Shown here in pieces: positions 27,614 through 37,483 of a DNA stretch of 64,000 bases. Under the pieces are notes generated by a model. That model made no database searches. It was not told where the DNA came from and saw only the letters and a list, made by a program, of their open reading frames with translations. Source of the stretch: Flammeovirga sp. SJP92 (GTDB lineage Bacteria > Bacteroidota > Bacteroidia > Cytophagales > Flammeovirgaceae); NCBI RefSeq assembly GCF_001583495.1, contig NZ_LQAQ01000123.1, positions 48,042 through 112,041 of the forward strand, given 5' to 3'. A program made the translations under genes and the position numbers. Position 1 is the stretch's first letter. Each line of letters begins with the position of its first letter.

Positions 27614-30397
27614 ATGAAAGCACTAAAATCTTTAATAATATTCATGCTATTGACACTGCAATATGTCAATGCACAAACGATTCCATTAAATCCTGCAGTT
27701 AAGAAAAAACAGTTAGAGAATGGGTTCACGTATTACATTCAAAAAAATCAAACTCCTTCAAAAGAAGTACAATTTCGCTTGATTTTGAATGTTGGGTCAA
27801 TCCTTGAAGACGAGGATCAAAGAGGTTTTGCTCACTTCCTTGAACACATGGCTTTTAATGGCAGTAAACATTTTCCTAAAGATGCGTTGATTGATTATTT
27901 TCAGAGTATAGGCGTAGAATTTGGTGGTGATATTAATGCATATACTGGATATGATGAAACGGTTTATATGCTTCCTGTTCCTAATAATGAGAAAGAGACA
28001 TTGGATAATGCATTCCTCTTTTTCTCTGATATTCTAAGCGGATTGACGTTGGATAAAGAAGATATTGATGCAGAAAGAGGAATTATTCATGAAGAGTGGA
28101 GAACAACGACAGGCTTATCTGATCGCTTGAGAGATGATATGTACCCTTTACTGTATTACAATTCTAGGTACAAAAACAGATTGCCTATTGGTTTGATGAA
28201 TGAAGTGGTATTAAATAAGGGAAATGAAGAGGCATTACGCCGTTATTACAAAGATTGGTATCGCCCTGATTTAGCCACACTTTTAGTGATTGGTGATATT
28301 GATGAAAAGGAGATTGAAGATAGAATTAAAGCATCTTTTTCAAACATTGAAAACCCAGAAAATAAGAGAGAAAGAATTTATTATACAATTGAGAATCACG
28401 ATCAGACCTTAATCAAGAATATTCAAGACGAGGAAATTACGTCCACTTCTGTCAAAATCATTACAAAAATTCCAAAGCATAAAGAAGAGACACTGAAAGA
28501 TCTGAAAAGAAGTGTTGCCAACATTTTGTATACATATTTGGTCAATGAGCGTCTTTCTGAGGTTTCAAAGCAAAAAGGAGCCGCATTTATGTATGCTCAG
28601 TCATATGCTCAAGGAGGTTCTGGTGACAAGGGAAGATATGTTTCTACTGCTTCTGTGAAAACAGGACAGGTAATTAATGGCATTGAGGCTTTACAAAGAG
28701 AATTATACAGAATTAAAAAATACGGTTTCACAGAGGCTGAATTCAATAGAAAGAAAAGTATCTTTGAGAAAGACGTGAAAACGAGTATTCTGGAGCAAAG
28801 TACGTTAACTTCTGCCCAATATATCAACATGTTGCAGAGTCATGTGATTTATGGAGAGGAATATACTTCTTCGGAATTTAAAAATGATTTCTTATTGGAT
28901 GTTATTGGTGAAATTTCGTTAGAAGATATTCAGGAACTGACAGATGAGTACATCAATGACAGTGAGAAGAACAGAGTAGTTTTTGTAACAGCTCCTGCCG
29001 TTGAAAAAATTCCTTCGGAAGATGAAGTTTTAAAGGCCATTAATAATATCGATTATGAGGCAATTAAGCCTTTTGCAAGCGATGAAATTGATGCTCCTCT
29101 GCTGGCAGTGTTACCACAAAAAGGTACACTTCAAAAAGAAGAAACAGATGAAGTTTTAGGAACAACAACTTTACATTATCAGAATGGTGTAAAAGTAATC
29201 TTAAAGCCAACAACTTATAAGAAAGATGAAATAAGGTTTGTGGGCAGAAGAAATGGCGGTTACTCGTTAGCCTCTGATGAGGAGTTTAATAATGCTTCTA
29301 TGGCCAATACCTTAGTGGAATTGGGCGGTTTAGGAGATTTTGACCAGCAACAACTAGAGAAAATTGTTGGTGATAAACGTGTGGCACTGAGTTCATTTAT
29401 CCATCGATATACTGAAGGAGTGAGCGGTTTTTCTAATGTTGAAGATTTGGAAACACTCCTGCAGTTGAACTACCTTACATTTATTGCACCAAGAAAAGAT
29501 AAGGATCAAGTGGAGCGTTTTATTGAAAACAAGAAGGAATTCAATAAAAACAGCATGAATGATCCAGAGACTTATTTTGCGGATGAGATTAATAAAGTAA
29601 TGATGAATAACAGTCCCAGGACTGCGACTTTATTGACGCCTGAACAATTAGACAATTTAAGTTTAGACAAAGCTTTTGACTTTTACACTTCAAGATTTGG
29701 AGGAGCCAATGGTATGACATTTATGATGGTGGGCAGTTTTGAGGTGGACAGCTTAAAACCACTTTTGGATCAGTATATTGGAAGTCTTCCATCAAAAACT
29801 ATTGAAAAGAGGTATAAAGATCATGGTATCCGACCTCCAGTAGGTAAAAGTATTGTGGTAGATAAAAATACAGCGGATAAAACAAAAGTGATTTTACGTT
29901 TCACTGGAAAATACCCTTCTACTCAAAAAGAGCGTATTGCAATACAATTATTAAGTGATATCACAACTATTCGTCTTACAAAAGTAATACGTGAAGAAAT
30001 GGGTGGTGCTTATGCTCCTTTTGCTTCTGCTTATGTTGAAAATATCCCTTACAATCACTATCAATTTAATATCGTTTTTACCACTTCACCTGATCAGGCA
30101 GAGGAATTAAGAAAAGTAGCTTTGTCTGTAGTTAATGAGTTGAAAAAGGAGATAAAAGCGGAGGATATCGATAAAGTCAAAAAAGCGTTGCTGAATCATC
30201 GTGATAAAGCATTGGAAAATAATGGTTACTGGTTAAAATTACTATCAAACTACAATAGAAGAGGGGAGGGAAGTAAGCAATTTGAGAATTATACAGAAGA
30301 TGTAAAGAAGATTAATTCCAAGAAACTTCAATCCACTGCAAAAAAATATCTTAAAGAAGGCGAAGTTCTGACTTTCATGCTTAGCCCTCAGAAATAA
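27614..30397 (+). CDS. M16-family (pitrilysin-like) zinc metallopeptidase, exported
   Basis: 927 residues with a signal peptide ending QYVNAQ. The inverted zinc motif H74-FLE77-H78 (HFLEHMAFNGS) is intact, followed by the third ligand region DAERGIIHEEWRTT. The C-terminal M16 half has the R/Y-type motif GGAYAPFASAY. M16 enzymes degrade short to medium peptides in a clamshell chamber. It starts a tight run: the SusC gene begins nine bases after its stop. That link suggests this system takes up peptides or proteins and trims them in the periplasm (inference). Confidence 0.92.
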   Translation: MKALKSLIIFMLLTLQYVNAQTIPLNPAVKKKQLENGFTYYIQKNQTPSKEVQFRLILNVGSILEDEDQRGFAHFLEHMAFNGSKHFPKDALIDYFQSIGVEFGGDINAYTGYDETVYMLPVPNNEKETLDNAFLFFSDILSGLTLDKEDIDAERGIIHEEWRTTTGLSDRLRDDMYPLLYYNSRYKNRLPIGLMNEVVLNKGNEEALRRYYKDWYRPDLATLLVIGDIDEKEIEDRIKASFSNIENPENKRERIYYTIENHDQTLIKNIQDEEITSTSVKIITKIPKHKEETLKDLKRSVANILYTYLVNERLSEVSKQKGAAFMYAQSYAQGGSGDKGRYVSTASVKTGQVINGIEALQRELYRIKKYGFTEAEFNRKKSIFEKDVKTSILEQSTLTSAQYINMLQSHVIYGEEYTSSEFKNDFLLDVIGEISLEDIQELTDEYINDSEKNRVVFVTAPAVEKIPSEDEVLKAINNIDYEAIKPFASDEIDAPLLAVLPQKGTLQKEETDEVLGTTTLHYQNGVKVILKPTTYKKDEIRFVGRRNGGYSLASDEEFNNASMANTLVELGGLGDFDQQQLEKIVGDKRVALSSFIHRYTEGVSGFSNVEDLETLLQLNYLTFIAPRKDKDQVERFIENKKEFNKNSMNDPETYFADEINKVMMNNSPRTATLLTPEQLDNLSLDKAFDFYTSRFGGANGMTFMMVGSFEVDSLKPLLDQYIGSLPSKTIEKRYKDHGIRPPVGKSIVVDKNTADKTKVILRFTGKYPSTQKERIAIQLLSDITTIRLTKVIREEMGGAYAPFASAYVENIPYNHYQFNIVFTTSPDQAEELRKVALSVVNELKKEIKAEDIDKVKKALLNHRDKALENNGYWLKLLSNYNRRGEGSKQFENYTEDVKKINSKKLQSTAKKYLKEGEVLTFMLSPQK

Positions 30398-30405
30398 TCT
30401 GACTT

Positions 30406-33400
30406 ATGAATATAGCTGGCAAACATAGTATCTATAGACTTATCATGTCTATAGGGTTGGCTTTTGTTGCTCATTTTGCCCTGGCACAGCAACAAGTTAC
30501 CGTAAAAGGAATGGTAACAGATGCCGACAATGGTGAACCTTTAATTGGTGTCACAGTAATTATTGATGGAACAACATCGGGTGTTGTAACCGATTATGAC
30601 GGACACTATACCTTTGGTGGTTTGAGTAAAAGTACAACTTTGATTTTTAGCTACGTTGGGTACGGTGAACAGACTGTTACTGTAGGTAATAAATCCATTA
30701 TAGACGTACAACTCAGAGTAGCAGTAGAGAATTTGGAAACTGTGACGGTATTCGGCGAAAGCCAAAAAGATATGCGTTCGGTGACAGGCTCTGTCAGTAA
30801 AGTAGACACCAAAGTATTTACAACAGGTACACCTGCGGGTTCTTTTGATCAACTACTTCAAGGTCAAGTGGCCGGTTTAGCTGTACAAGCCAATGGTAAT
30901 CCAGGCGAAGCTTCTCAAATTAGAATACGAGGTAACAACTCGTTAGGCGTGAGAGAGAGAGTTTCAACAGATGAAGAATTGTCCACCTTCAATCTAGCCA
31001 ACGAGCCGTTGTATATCATGAATGGAATTCCTATTTCTTCTGCTGTATTTGCAACAATCAACCCTGACGATATTGTGGATATTAAGGTCTTGAAGGATGG
31101 TTTGTCTACAGTGGAATACGGTACACGTGGTGCTAACGGTGTCATTGAAATTAAAACCAAAAGAGGTATTGTTGGTAAAACAACTTACAATGTCAGGTAC
31201 CAGCACACAGTGAGACCTATTGGTGATTTAGGTGGTATTTCTTTAATGAAATCTCCTGAGAAATTGGCTTTGGAAAGAGAACTCGGAATCACAAATGGAT
31301 TGGGTTATGTGTATTCTCCAAGGCCGGGTGATCTTAAACCAGTATTGGATTTTAAAGCTGAAAAATATGCGGAGTTAGAAGGTATCAATACGGATTGGTA
31401 CAGAGAGCTTTCTCAAGTGGGTGAAGTGAAGGATTTGCAAATGAGTATCTCTGGAGGAGTAGCAGATACAAGGTATTTTATTTCTGCCAATTACTATGAT
31501 GAAGACGGTAGTTACAAGAATTCTTGGGCGAAACGTTTTGCTACTCGTTTCAGTTTAGATCACAATATCAATAACCGATTGTCTGTTGGTTTTGATGCCT
31601 CAATTGCTCGAAGCCAACGTTCAAAGTCTTTGACAAGCCCAGAAAGGTTGATTTATACATTACAGCCTTATGAAACGGTCAATGATACGTCTTTTATATC
31701 AAGAAAAACAAATATTGGTGGTGTCAACTTTGAGAATCCTTTTGATGAACTATACAATAACTACAGCGAGAACACCACTTGGAGGTTGAACATCAACCCT
31801 AAAATTACATACAAAGTAACGAATGATATTAACGTTCGTGCCGAGTATGGAATAGCTTATTCTGAGGCTGAAAATATCAGTGTTAGTTTAGCAAATCCTG
31901 ATGGTGTGAATATAACGCAAACGGGTGGTCAGGTATCGAAAGGTGAGTCGAAAGGATTGACAAATCGATTGAACCTAAGTGCTGATTTTATGAAAATGTT
32001 TGGCGATCATTTCGTTACTCTTGTTGGAGGAACAGAATATGTCAATAATAATAACTGGGGTTTTGGTTATAGAGCTATTGGTATATCACCGAAAGTAGAT
32101 CCTACTATTGGTGCCAATCCACAGGCAACGATCAGCAATTCCAAATACAATGATGCATTACTTGGTTTCTACAGCCGTTTATCATACAGTTATAAGTCAA
32201 AATATGACTTTACAGGTTCGGTAAGGTTTGATGGTTCATCTATTCTGCCCGTAGATAGGCAATTTGTAGCCGCTTATGGTGCAGGTGTAGCTTGGGATAT
32301 TAAAGCAGAGGATTTTATGGCCTCTAAATCAAAAATTGATAAGTTGAAATGGAGAATTTCGTATGGCCTGAATTATAATTCAGGAGGTATCCGCCAAACT
32401 TTAGGAATGCCATTTTATGACTTTACAGGTACTGCAACATACAGAGGTGAAAGGGTTATCAACTTAGTTGAGTTCTACAATCCTGATTTGAAATTTGAAA
32501 AAACAAAACAGTGGTCAACAGCCATAGATTTTGGTGTAATGGATCACAGATTGTATGGTACACTTGAAGCTTATATTAAAAATACAGATGATCTACTGTC
32601 AACAATCAGCATACCAGCAAGTAATGGTTATACAAGTTTACTTCAAAATATTGGTGCCTTACAAAACAAGGGTATTGAATTGACATTGAGTGGAGTACCC
32701 ATTAGAACCGATCATTTTCGTTGGACATCAAGACTAAATTTAGCATACAACACAAACAGAATCACCGACTTGTATGGTCAAGATGAAATAAGAGTAGGTT
32801 CTGAAGGTTATTTTAAAGTAGGAGAACCGATTAACTCAGCATTTGTGAGGCACTGGGCAGGGGTAAACCCTGTAAATGGTCAGCCGATTTATTATTCTCG
32901 TTCTGGAGAATTAGTAACAGGAGGTAATGCTCCCCAAATGATTGGTTTCGGTACTTTTGATCATCCATATACCGGCGGTTTCACAAACATATTGAATTAT
33001 AAAAACCTTGAGGTTTCTATGTTGCTTACTTACGCGTTTGGAGGAGTAAACAACAATAACCTCAAAAGCACCATGATTCAGAATTCAAAAAATGGTGAAG
33101 TGCCATTTGAAGGTTTCTATGATGAGATTTGGTTGGCTCCTGGAGACCGTAAACCTTTCCCATACCCTAAGTTCTTTTCTGACAATACAGCCAATTCCTT
33201 ATTCTTAGAAGATGCAAGTTATGTGAGAATTAAAAACATTACGGTAAGATACAATCTAAAACGATACCTGAGGTTGAAGCATGTAGAGAACTTTATGATC
33301 ACAGCACAAGCCAACAACCTTTATACTTTCACAAAGTACCAAGGAATTGATCCTGAGGTCACAGGTATTGGTCAGCCTTTATTACAGTCTTATACTCTTG

Positions 33401-33420
33401 GTGTTGATGTTACTTTTTAA
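30406..33420 (+). CDS. SusC/RagA-family TonB-linked transporter of the M16 operon
   Basis: 1004 residues. Signal peptide ends AHFALAQQ. A carboxypeptidase-regulatory-like domain (VKGMVTDADNGEPLIGVTVI) is followed by the plug (FDQLLQGQVAGLAVQANGNP, IRIRGNNSLG) and the SusC signature KDGLSTVEYGTRGANGVIEI. The barrel ends in SYTLGVDVTF. It lies between the M16 peptidase and a SusD gene 12 bases downstream. It should import the ligand bound by that SusD; RagA of Porphyromonas is a precedent for peptide import by this family. Confidence 0.93.
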   Translation: MNIAGKHSIYRLIMSIGLAFVAHFALAQQQVTVKGMVTDADNGEPLIGVTVIIDGTTSGVVTDYDGHYTFGGLSKSTTLIFSYVGYGEQTVTVGNKSIIDVQLRVAVENLETVTVFGESQKDMRSVTGSVSKVDTKVFTTGTPAGSFDQLLQGQVAGLAVQANGNPGEASQIRIRGNNSLGVRERVSTDEELSTFNLANEPLYIMNGIPISSAVFATINPDDIVDIKVLKDGLSTVEYGTRGANGVIEIKTKRGIVGKTTYNVRYQHTVRPIGDLGGISLMKSPEKLALERELGITNGLGYVYSPRPGDLKPVLDFKAEKYAELEGINTDWYRELSQVGEVKDLQMSISGGVADTRYFISANYYDEDGSYKNSWAKRFATRFSLDHNINNRLSVGFDASIARSQRSKSLTSPERLIYTLQPYETVNDTSFISRKTNIGGVNFENPFDELYNNYSENTTWRLNINPKITYKVTNDINVRAEYGIAYSEAENISVSLANPDGVNITQTGGQVSKGESKGLTNRLNLSADFMKMFGDHFVTLVGGTEYVNNNNWGFGYRAIGISPKVDPTIGANPQATISNSKYNDALLGFYSRLSYSYKSKYDFTGSVRFDGSSILPVDRQFVAAYGAGVAWDIKAEDFMASKSKIDKLKWRISYGLNYNSGGIRQTLGMPFYDFTGTATYRGERVINLVEFYNPDLKFEKTKQWSTAIDFGVMDHRLYGTLEAYIKNTDDLLSTISIPASNGYTSLLQNIGALQNKGIELTLSGVPIRTDHFRWTSRLNLAYNTNRITDLYGQDEIRVGSEGYFKVGEPINSAFVRHWAGVNPVNGQPIYYSRSGELVTGGNAPQMIGFGTFDHPYTGGFTNILNYKNLEVSMLLTYAFGGVNNNNLKSTMIQNSKNGEVPFEGFYDEIWLAPGDRKPFPYPKFFSDNTANSLFLEDASYVRIKNITVRYNLKRYLRLKHVENFMITAQANNLYTFTKYQGIDPEVTGIGQPLLQSYTLGVDVTF

Positions 33421-33431
33421 ATAATAAGTTC

Positions 33432-34778
33432 ATGAAAAAATTAATAGTATTCATCTTTATTTCTGTGGGTCTTTCAGGGTGTGCATTAATTAATATTGAT
33501 CCAGTTGATGTCGTTTCTTCTGAAAAAGCATTTGATAATGTAACTTATTATCAACAGGCTTTGAATAAGGTGTATTTTGATTTAACAGTTCCTCTAAATA
33601 ATATTTCATCTACTGATTATGCTACCGATGATTTCACAAATGTGATAGAAGGGTATGAGCAGATGAATTATTTTATTTACCTGTGGGATTATCAGGCAAG
33701 ACCTCAACCTTCTTTATGGGTTCAACAATATGCATTGATTGCTGCCACCAATGTGGTCATTGATAATTATGATATCGTTCCTGTTCAAAATGTAAATGAA
33801 AAGATTTTAAAAGATGAAATTTATGCTCAGGCATTGGCATTGAGAGCGTGGTTTTTCTTTAATCTTACCACAATTTATGCACCACATTATGATGGGTCAA
33901 ATGGGAATGAATTAGCCATTCCATTGAAATTGAAATTAGATAGAGAATATTTACCTCAATCAACATTAGCGGAAGTATTCAATCAAATTGAAAAGGATCT
34001 TAATGAAGCAGAAGAAAAGCTTAAAAACAGTTCTTCTGAAATGAGCTATTTTGCTTTTCGTACTGTTGCAATTAAAGCATTAAGAGCGAGAATAGCTTTA
34101 TACAAAGGTGATTTGGAAACAGCAAGAGACTATTCAAGCTATTTTATAAATATAGATTTATTGAATGCTGATGATTATTGGATGCTTTGGGGTGATCAAT
34201 ACGGTTTCAAAAATACGGAAGTGATTTTTATGACCGACAACCTTTCAGACACTGATCAAGGCCCATTATTGGATTATCATAATCAATATGAGACCAATAA
34301 TGTATCATTGGAGTTGAATTTTTATAATAGTTTGGATGATTCAGATGTTAGAAAGGGAACACAATATATTGATAGGTCAACAAAACGTCCTCTTAAATAT
34401 TTGTATTTAGAAGATGAAAATAATGCTGAAGAAACAAGGATGCTTTACTACAAACACTTCAGAACAGCAGAGCAATACCTTATATATGCAGAAGCAGCAT
34501 TGGAAAGCAATCCTGATAAAGCATTGGAAGCCCTTAATACAGTAAGAATAGCAAGAGGCATTGATCCATTAAATACCTTAACCTTAGAATCCATTTTATT
34601 GGAAAGGAGAAAAGAACTGTTCCAAGAAGGAAATCGATTCTATGATCTAAAACGTCTTTCAAAGAAATTAGGAATTGTGGTTACAAGACCAAATGGAAAT
34701 CAACTTGTGCCAGGAGACGACAGGTATACGTTTGATATACCTATTGAAGAAACAAATGCCAACCCTTATATCAATTAG
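33432..34778 (+). CDS. SusD/RagB-family lipoprotein of the M16 operon
   Basis: 448 residues, shorter than the SusD at 7343. Lipoprotein signal: FIFISVGLSGCALINIDP. The SusD/RagB pattern is visible in QALALRAWFFFNLTTIYAPH, AIPLKLKLDREYLPQSTLAE, ALRARIALYKGDLETARDYS, YLIYAEAALESNPDKALEAL and LLERRKELFQEGNRFYDLKR, with the C-terminal PIEETNANPYIN. Probably the lid and ligand-binding partner of the SusC upstream. The next gene starts four bases after its stop. Confidence 0.92.
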   Translation: MKKLIVFIFISVGLSGCALINIDPVDVVSSEKAFDNVTYYQQALNKVYFDLTVPLNNISSTDYATDDFTNVIEGYEQMNYFIYLWDYQARPQPSLWVQQYALIAATNVVIDNYDIVPVQNVNEKILKDEIYAQALALRAWFFFNLTTIYAPHYDGSNGNELAIPLKLKLDREYLPQSTLAEVFNQIEKDLNEAEEKLKNSSSEMSYFAFRTVAIKALRARIALYKGDLETARDYSSYFINIDLLNADDYWMLWGDQYGFKNTEVIFMTDNLSDTDQGPLLDYHNQYETNNVSLELNFYNSLDDSDVRKGTQYIDRSTKRPLKYLYLEDENNAEETRMLYYKHFRTAEQYLIYAEAALESNPDKALEALNTVRIARGIDPLNTLTLESILLERRKELFQEGNRFYDLKRLSKKLGIVVTRPNGNQLVPGDDRYTFDIPIEETNANPYIN

Positions 34779-34782
34779 TATC

Positions 34783-35259
34783 ATGAAATACCTATACATC
34801 AGCTTGATAGCCATACTCTTTTACTCTTGTAATGACAAGGTATCTCAAGATAAATTTTACACAGGCAATCCATTTGTAAGCTTAAGTGATGATCAGGTAA
34901 TGTTGACTTTATCTAAAGACACTACTAATGAAATCAGGCTGGAGCATTTGGACAGCATCTCTATCAGTACCCCAATTGATAAACCTTTGACGGTATTGCT
35001 TAAAGTAGATTCAACAAGTACGGGTGCTTATGGGGTAGACTATTCAGTTCAAACGGATGTGCAAATAGCCGCAGGAGCAAGTTATGGTTATTATAAAGTC
35101 ACTGCAAATGCCATTGATCCAAGTATGATTACACGTACTCAGCTTGTCATTTACATTGAGAGCTGTGATCAACCTAATGTTATTCCAGGAATGATGGGTA
35201 TCAAGAAAGAAAATGAAGACAGACGTCCTCGTCTGAAAACATACCTGTTTAAATATTAA
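34783..35259 (+). CDS. Small surface lipoprotein of the M16-SusCD operon (DUF4843/Calx-beta-like)
   Basis: 158 residues from ATG 34783; the frame is open further upstream into the SusD gene, but only this start gives the lipoprotein signal MKYLYISLIAILFYSCNDK. The body is one beta-sandwich-like domain with the pattern PLTVLLKVDSTSTGAYGVDY ... VQIAAGASYGYYKVTANAID, like the Calx-beta or DUF4843 domains of lipoproteins found beside SusCD pairs. It starts four bases after the SusD stop, so it is surely co-transcribed and probably an accessory surface binding protein. Confidence 0.75.
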   Translation: MKYLYISLIAILFYSCNDKVSQDKFYTGNPFVSLSDDQVMLTLSKDTTNEIRLEHLDSISISTPIDKPLTVLLKVDSTSTGAYGVDYSVQTDVQIAAGASYGYYKVTANAIDPSMITRTQLVIYIESCDQPNVIPGMMGIKKENEDRRPRLKTYLFKY

Positions 35260-35281
35260 TTCAATTAAATTCATCAAAAAA

Positions 35282-36025
35282 ATGAGAAAACTTAATTTAT
35301 TATCATTATTGATGGCAGGCTTTTTAGCACTGTCAGTATTCTCTTGTTCAAGTGAAGAAGACGAAGTGACACCACCACCAACACAAGAAGAATTACAAGA
35401 GCAAACAAGAATTGCTTTGGCTGCAACTTCAGATTCGATTTTCAATGCTGTAGTAGAAAGCGATTGGAAATTAGTAGAGTTCGTGCCTTCAGCTGAAATG
35501 TTAGCGGCTAAAGATGGAGATCAAATTGGTCCAAATACATTTGCAAACACAAAAATTTTAAGAGCAACAGCTGCAGAACCTTTTGACATGACAATGTCTT
35601 TCAATAAAGAAGGTGATGTATACGCTATCTCAGTGGATATTCCTGCTGAAGGAGATGACTTATACGACTTAGTGCTAAACTACCAAAACACATTATATCC
35701 TGATTTTGCAGATTGGGGAATTTTAGTTTTCCCTCAAACGGAATTAGTAGCAGAAGTGAAAGAAGTATTAGCAGGTTCTTTTGCGAAAGATGACGTTGAG
35801 GTTGGTGATACATCTGATCCTGATACTGGAGAAATCACAATTGATGTAAAACAATATGATGTTACAAACTTATCGTATGAAGATATGCTTTTAAATTACA
35901 CAAAAGTGATTGAAGGTAACAGTGATAGAGTATTCTTCATTGAAGAAGGTCAGTTGATCATGGAAACAACAGATAACATTTACGGTACTGGTACATCTCA
36001 CTATGTATTCAAAAAAGCTGAATAA
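35282..36025 (+). CDS. Unknown lipoprotein, last gene of the M16-SusCD operon
   Basis: 247 residues. Lipoprotein signal: GFLALSVFSCSSEEDEV. The mature protein is acidic: SDSIFNAVVESDWKLVEFVP, EPFDMTMSFNKEGDVYAISV, DIPAEGDDLYDLVLNYQNTL, and a second half ending RVFFIEEGQLIMETTDNIYG. I do not recognise a family; the layout resembles the DUF4302-type lipoproteins that often close SusCD operons, but this is weak. It begins 22 bases after the preceding lipoprotein and is followed by a terminator. Confidence 0.7.
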   Translation: MRKLNLLSLLMAGFLALSVFSCSSEEDEVTPPPTQEELQEQTRIALAATSDSIFNAVVESDWKLVEFVPSAEMLAAKDGDQIGPNTFANTKILRATAAEPFDMTMSFNKEGDVYAISVDIPAEGDDLYDLVLNYQNTLYPDFADWGILVFPQTELVAEVKEVLAGSFAKDDVEVGDTSDPDTGEITIDVKQYDVTNLSYEDMLLNYTKVIEGNSDRVFFIEEGQLIMETTDNIYGTGTSHYVFKKAE

Positions 36026-36058
36026 TTAGATTAGAGATATTGAAAATTGACAGAGGAA

Positions 36059-36087
36059 GCACCTTTTTAATAGAAAGGTGCTTTTTT
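36059..36087 (+). terminator. Terminator of the M16-SusCD operon
   Basis: GCACCTTT pairs with AAAGGTGC around TTAATAG, followed by TTTTTT. It sits 33 bases past the last stop and just before the left end of the IS3-family element. Confidence 0.88.
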
Positions 36088-36137
36088 ATTGCTATTGTAA
36101 AGTCCTAAAATAACGATACACTAAAACAATCGTTATT

Positions 36138-36533
36138 ATGGAAGACAATAAAAGTCAATATGTTAAAAGAACTCAGAAGGATTATTCAATGTCCTTAAAA
36201 CTTCAAATTGTCTCAGAAGTTGAAAGTGGTCAATTAAGTTTAAAAGGAGCTACACGTAAATATGGAATACAGGGAGATAGAACAGTAAAGGTTTGGTTAC
36301 AAAAATATGGTAACTTTGACTGGAACCATAAAGTCAGTACCATGAAGAAGAAAACACCTGAACAAGAACTGTTAGAGCTCAAACTGGAATTGGAAACCGC
36401 CAAAAAGAAAATCAATAGATTAGAAGCAGAAGCTGAGAAAGCAGATCATAAGGCCATCATTTTCGATATGATGATTGACCTGGCCGAAAAAGAGTATAAA
36501 ATTGACATAAGAAAAAACTCTTCACCCAAGTAG
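36138..36533 (+). CDS. IS3-family OrfA (DNA-binding helix-turn-helix plus leucine zipper)
   Basis: 131 residues. The N-terminal part is a helix-turn-helix (MSLKLQIVSEVESGQLSLKG ATRKYGI split across the turn; PF01527-type). It is followed by a coiled coil (QELLELKLELETAKKKINRL) that in IS3 elements mediates multimerisation with the transposase. The end DIRKNSSPK is the short zero-frame tail after the A6C slippery site. It is the regulatory and DNA-binding half of the element. Confidence 0.92.
   Translation: MEDNKSQYVKRTQKDYSMSLKLQIVSEVESGQLSLKGATRKYGIQGDRTVKVWLQKYGNFDWNHKVSTMKKKTPEQELLELKLELETAKKKINRLEAEAEKADHKAIIFDMMIDLAEKEYKIDIRKNSSPK
36512..36518 (+). other. Probable programmed -1 frameshift heptamer (AAAAAAC)
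   Basis: In the OrfA frame the sequence is AGA AAA AAC TCT, giving the heptamer A-AAA-AAC. A -1 slip continues as CTC TTC ACC CAA (LFTQVVDDF), which leads straight into OrfB. The OrfB frame has a stop at 36503-36505 and is open from there on, so fusion through this site makes full-length transposase. Confidence 0.75.
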
Positions 36534-36604
36534 TTGATGATTTCAGAAATGGATATTCTATAAGTATTGAATATTCAAGTCAGTTACTTGGGAAAGATCG
36601 TCAA

Positions 36605-37417
36605 GTGTACTACCGCTCCATCCATCGTAAGAAGAAAGATCTGGAAATTTCTGAGCAAGTAGTAGCACTAATACAAAACGAGAGGATAAAACTTCCTAAT
36701 AGTGGGCATAGGATGCTGTATTCACTACTCTATCCTCAATTAAAGTCTTTAGGTGTAGGTCGTGATAAGCTACTTCAAATTATGAAAGCTAACCACTTAG
36801 AAATACAAGCTAAGAGAGCTTATCATGTCACAACTGATTCAGACCATAGATTTAAAACTTATCCAGATTTGGTAGATGGTCTTGAGATAAATAGACCTGA
36901 ACAGGTTGTAGTAGCAGATATTACTTATGTAGGAACAAGAGACAACCCTTGGTATTTGGCATTAGTAACGGATGCCTATTCAAAGAAGATAATGGGTTAC
37001 GACTTATCTAGGTCTTTAGATAAAGAGGGAGTAATTAGAGCCTTGAAAATGGCGATAAAACAACGTGAATATAAAGGAGAAACATTGATACATCATTCTG
37101 ATAGAGGAGTCCAATATTGTAGTAAAGCCTATCAGAAGTTACTTAGGAAATCGAAAATCATAACAAGTATGACAGAAACTTATGATCCGTATAAAAATGC
37201 TATTGCAGAACGCATTAACAGAACAATAAAGCATGACTTTAACTTAAGTAAATATGTCAGTTATGAAATCGTATTTGAAGCCTATTTAAAAGAATGTATA
37301 AAAACATATAACTTTATAAGACCACACATGTCATGTTATATGAGAACTCCTATTCAGATGCATAAAACAAGAGGTAAGAAACGAAGGACTTATCGGACAG
37401 TAAAAGTCACACAATAA
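36605..37417 (+). CDS. IS3-family OrfB transposase (DDE)
   Basis: 270 residues if read from GTG 36605; the frame is open back to 36506 and the real product is probably an OrfA-OrfB fusion made by -1 frameshifting. An HTH_21-type segment (NSGHRMLYSLLYPQLKSLGV) precedes the integrase core: VVVADITYVG (first Asp), TLIHHSDRGVQY (second Asp), and NAIAERINRTIKHDF (Glu), with the usual FIRPHMSCYMRTPIQMH tail. All DDE residues are present. It cuts and joins the ends of the element. Confidence 0.93.
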   Translation: MYYRSIHRKKKDLEISEQVVALIQNERIKLPNSGHRMLYSLLYPQLKSLGVGRDKLLQIMKANHLEIQAKRAYHVTTDSDHRFKTYPDLVDGLEINRPEQVVVADITYVGTRDNPWYLALVTDAYSKKIMGYDLSRSLDKEGVIRALKMAIKQREYKGETLIHHSDRGVQYCSKAYQKLLRKSKIITSMTETYDPYKNAIAERINRTIKHDFNLSKYVSYEIVFEAYLKECIKTYNFIRPHMSCYMRTPIQMHKTRGKKRRTYRTVKVTQ

Positions 37418-37418
37418 G

Positions 37419-37483
37419 CCTCGAAATTTATTGAGGTGAAATTGACAGCGAAGCGAATCAATTTTGCATCAATAAATTTGAGG
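37419..37483. repeat. Nested hairpins in the 3' non-coding part of the insertion sequence
   Basis: CCTCGAAATTTATTGA (37419-37434) pairs with TCAATAAATTTGAGG (37469-37483), and inside it AAATTGA pairs with TCAATTT. A separate terminator-like stem AAGACCCAATAATTT/AAATTATTGAGTCTT lies at 37526-37558. Such a tail may protect the element from outside transcription or be a nested small repeat. Confidence 0.6.

Noticed and set aside
34675..34782. Longer N-terminus for the small lipoprotein of the M16 operon
   Set aside because: It would overlap the SusD gene by about 100 bases and bury the clear lipoprotein signal that starts at 34783.
36138..37417. Broken (pseudogene) transposase because OrfA and OrfB are in different frames
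   Set aside because: An A6C heptamer joins the frames by -1 slippage as usual for IS3 elements, and the DDE residues and ends are intact.
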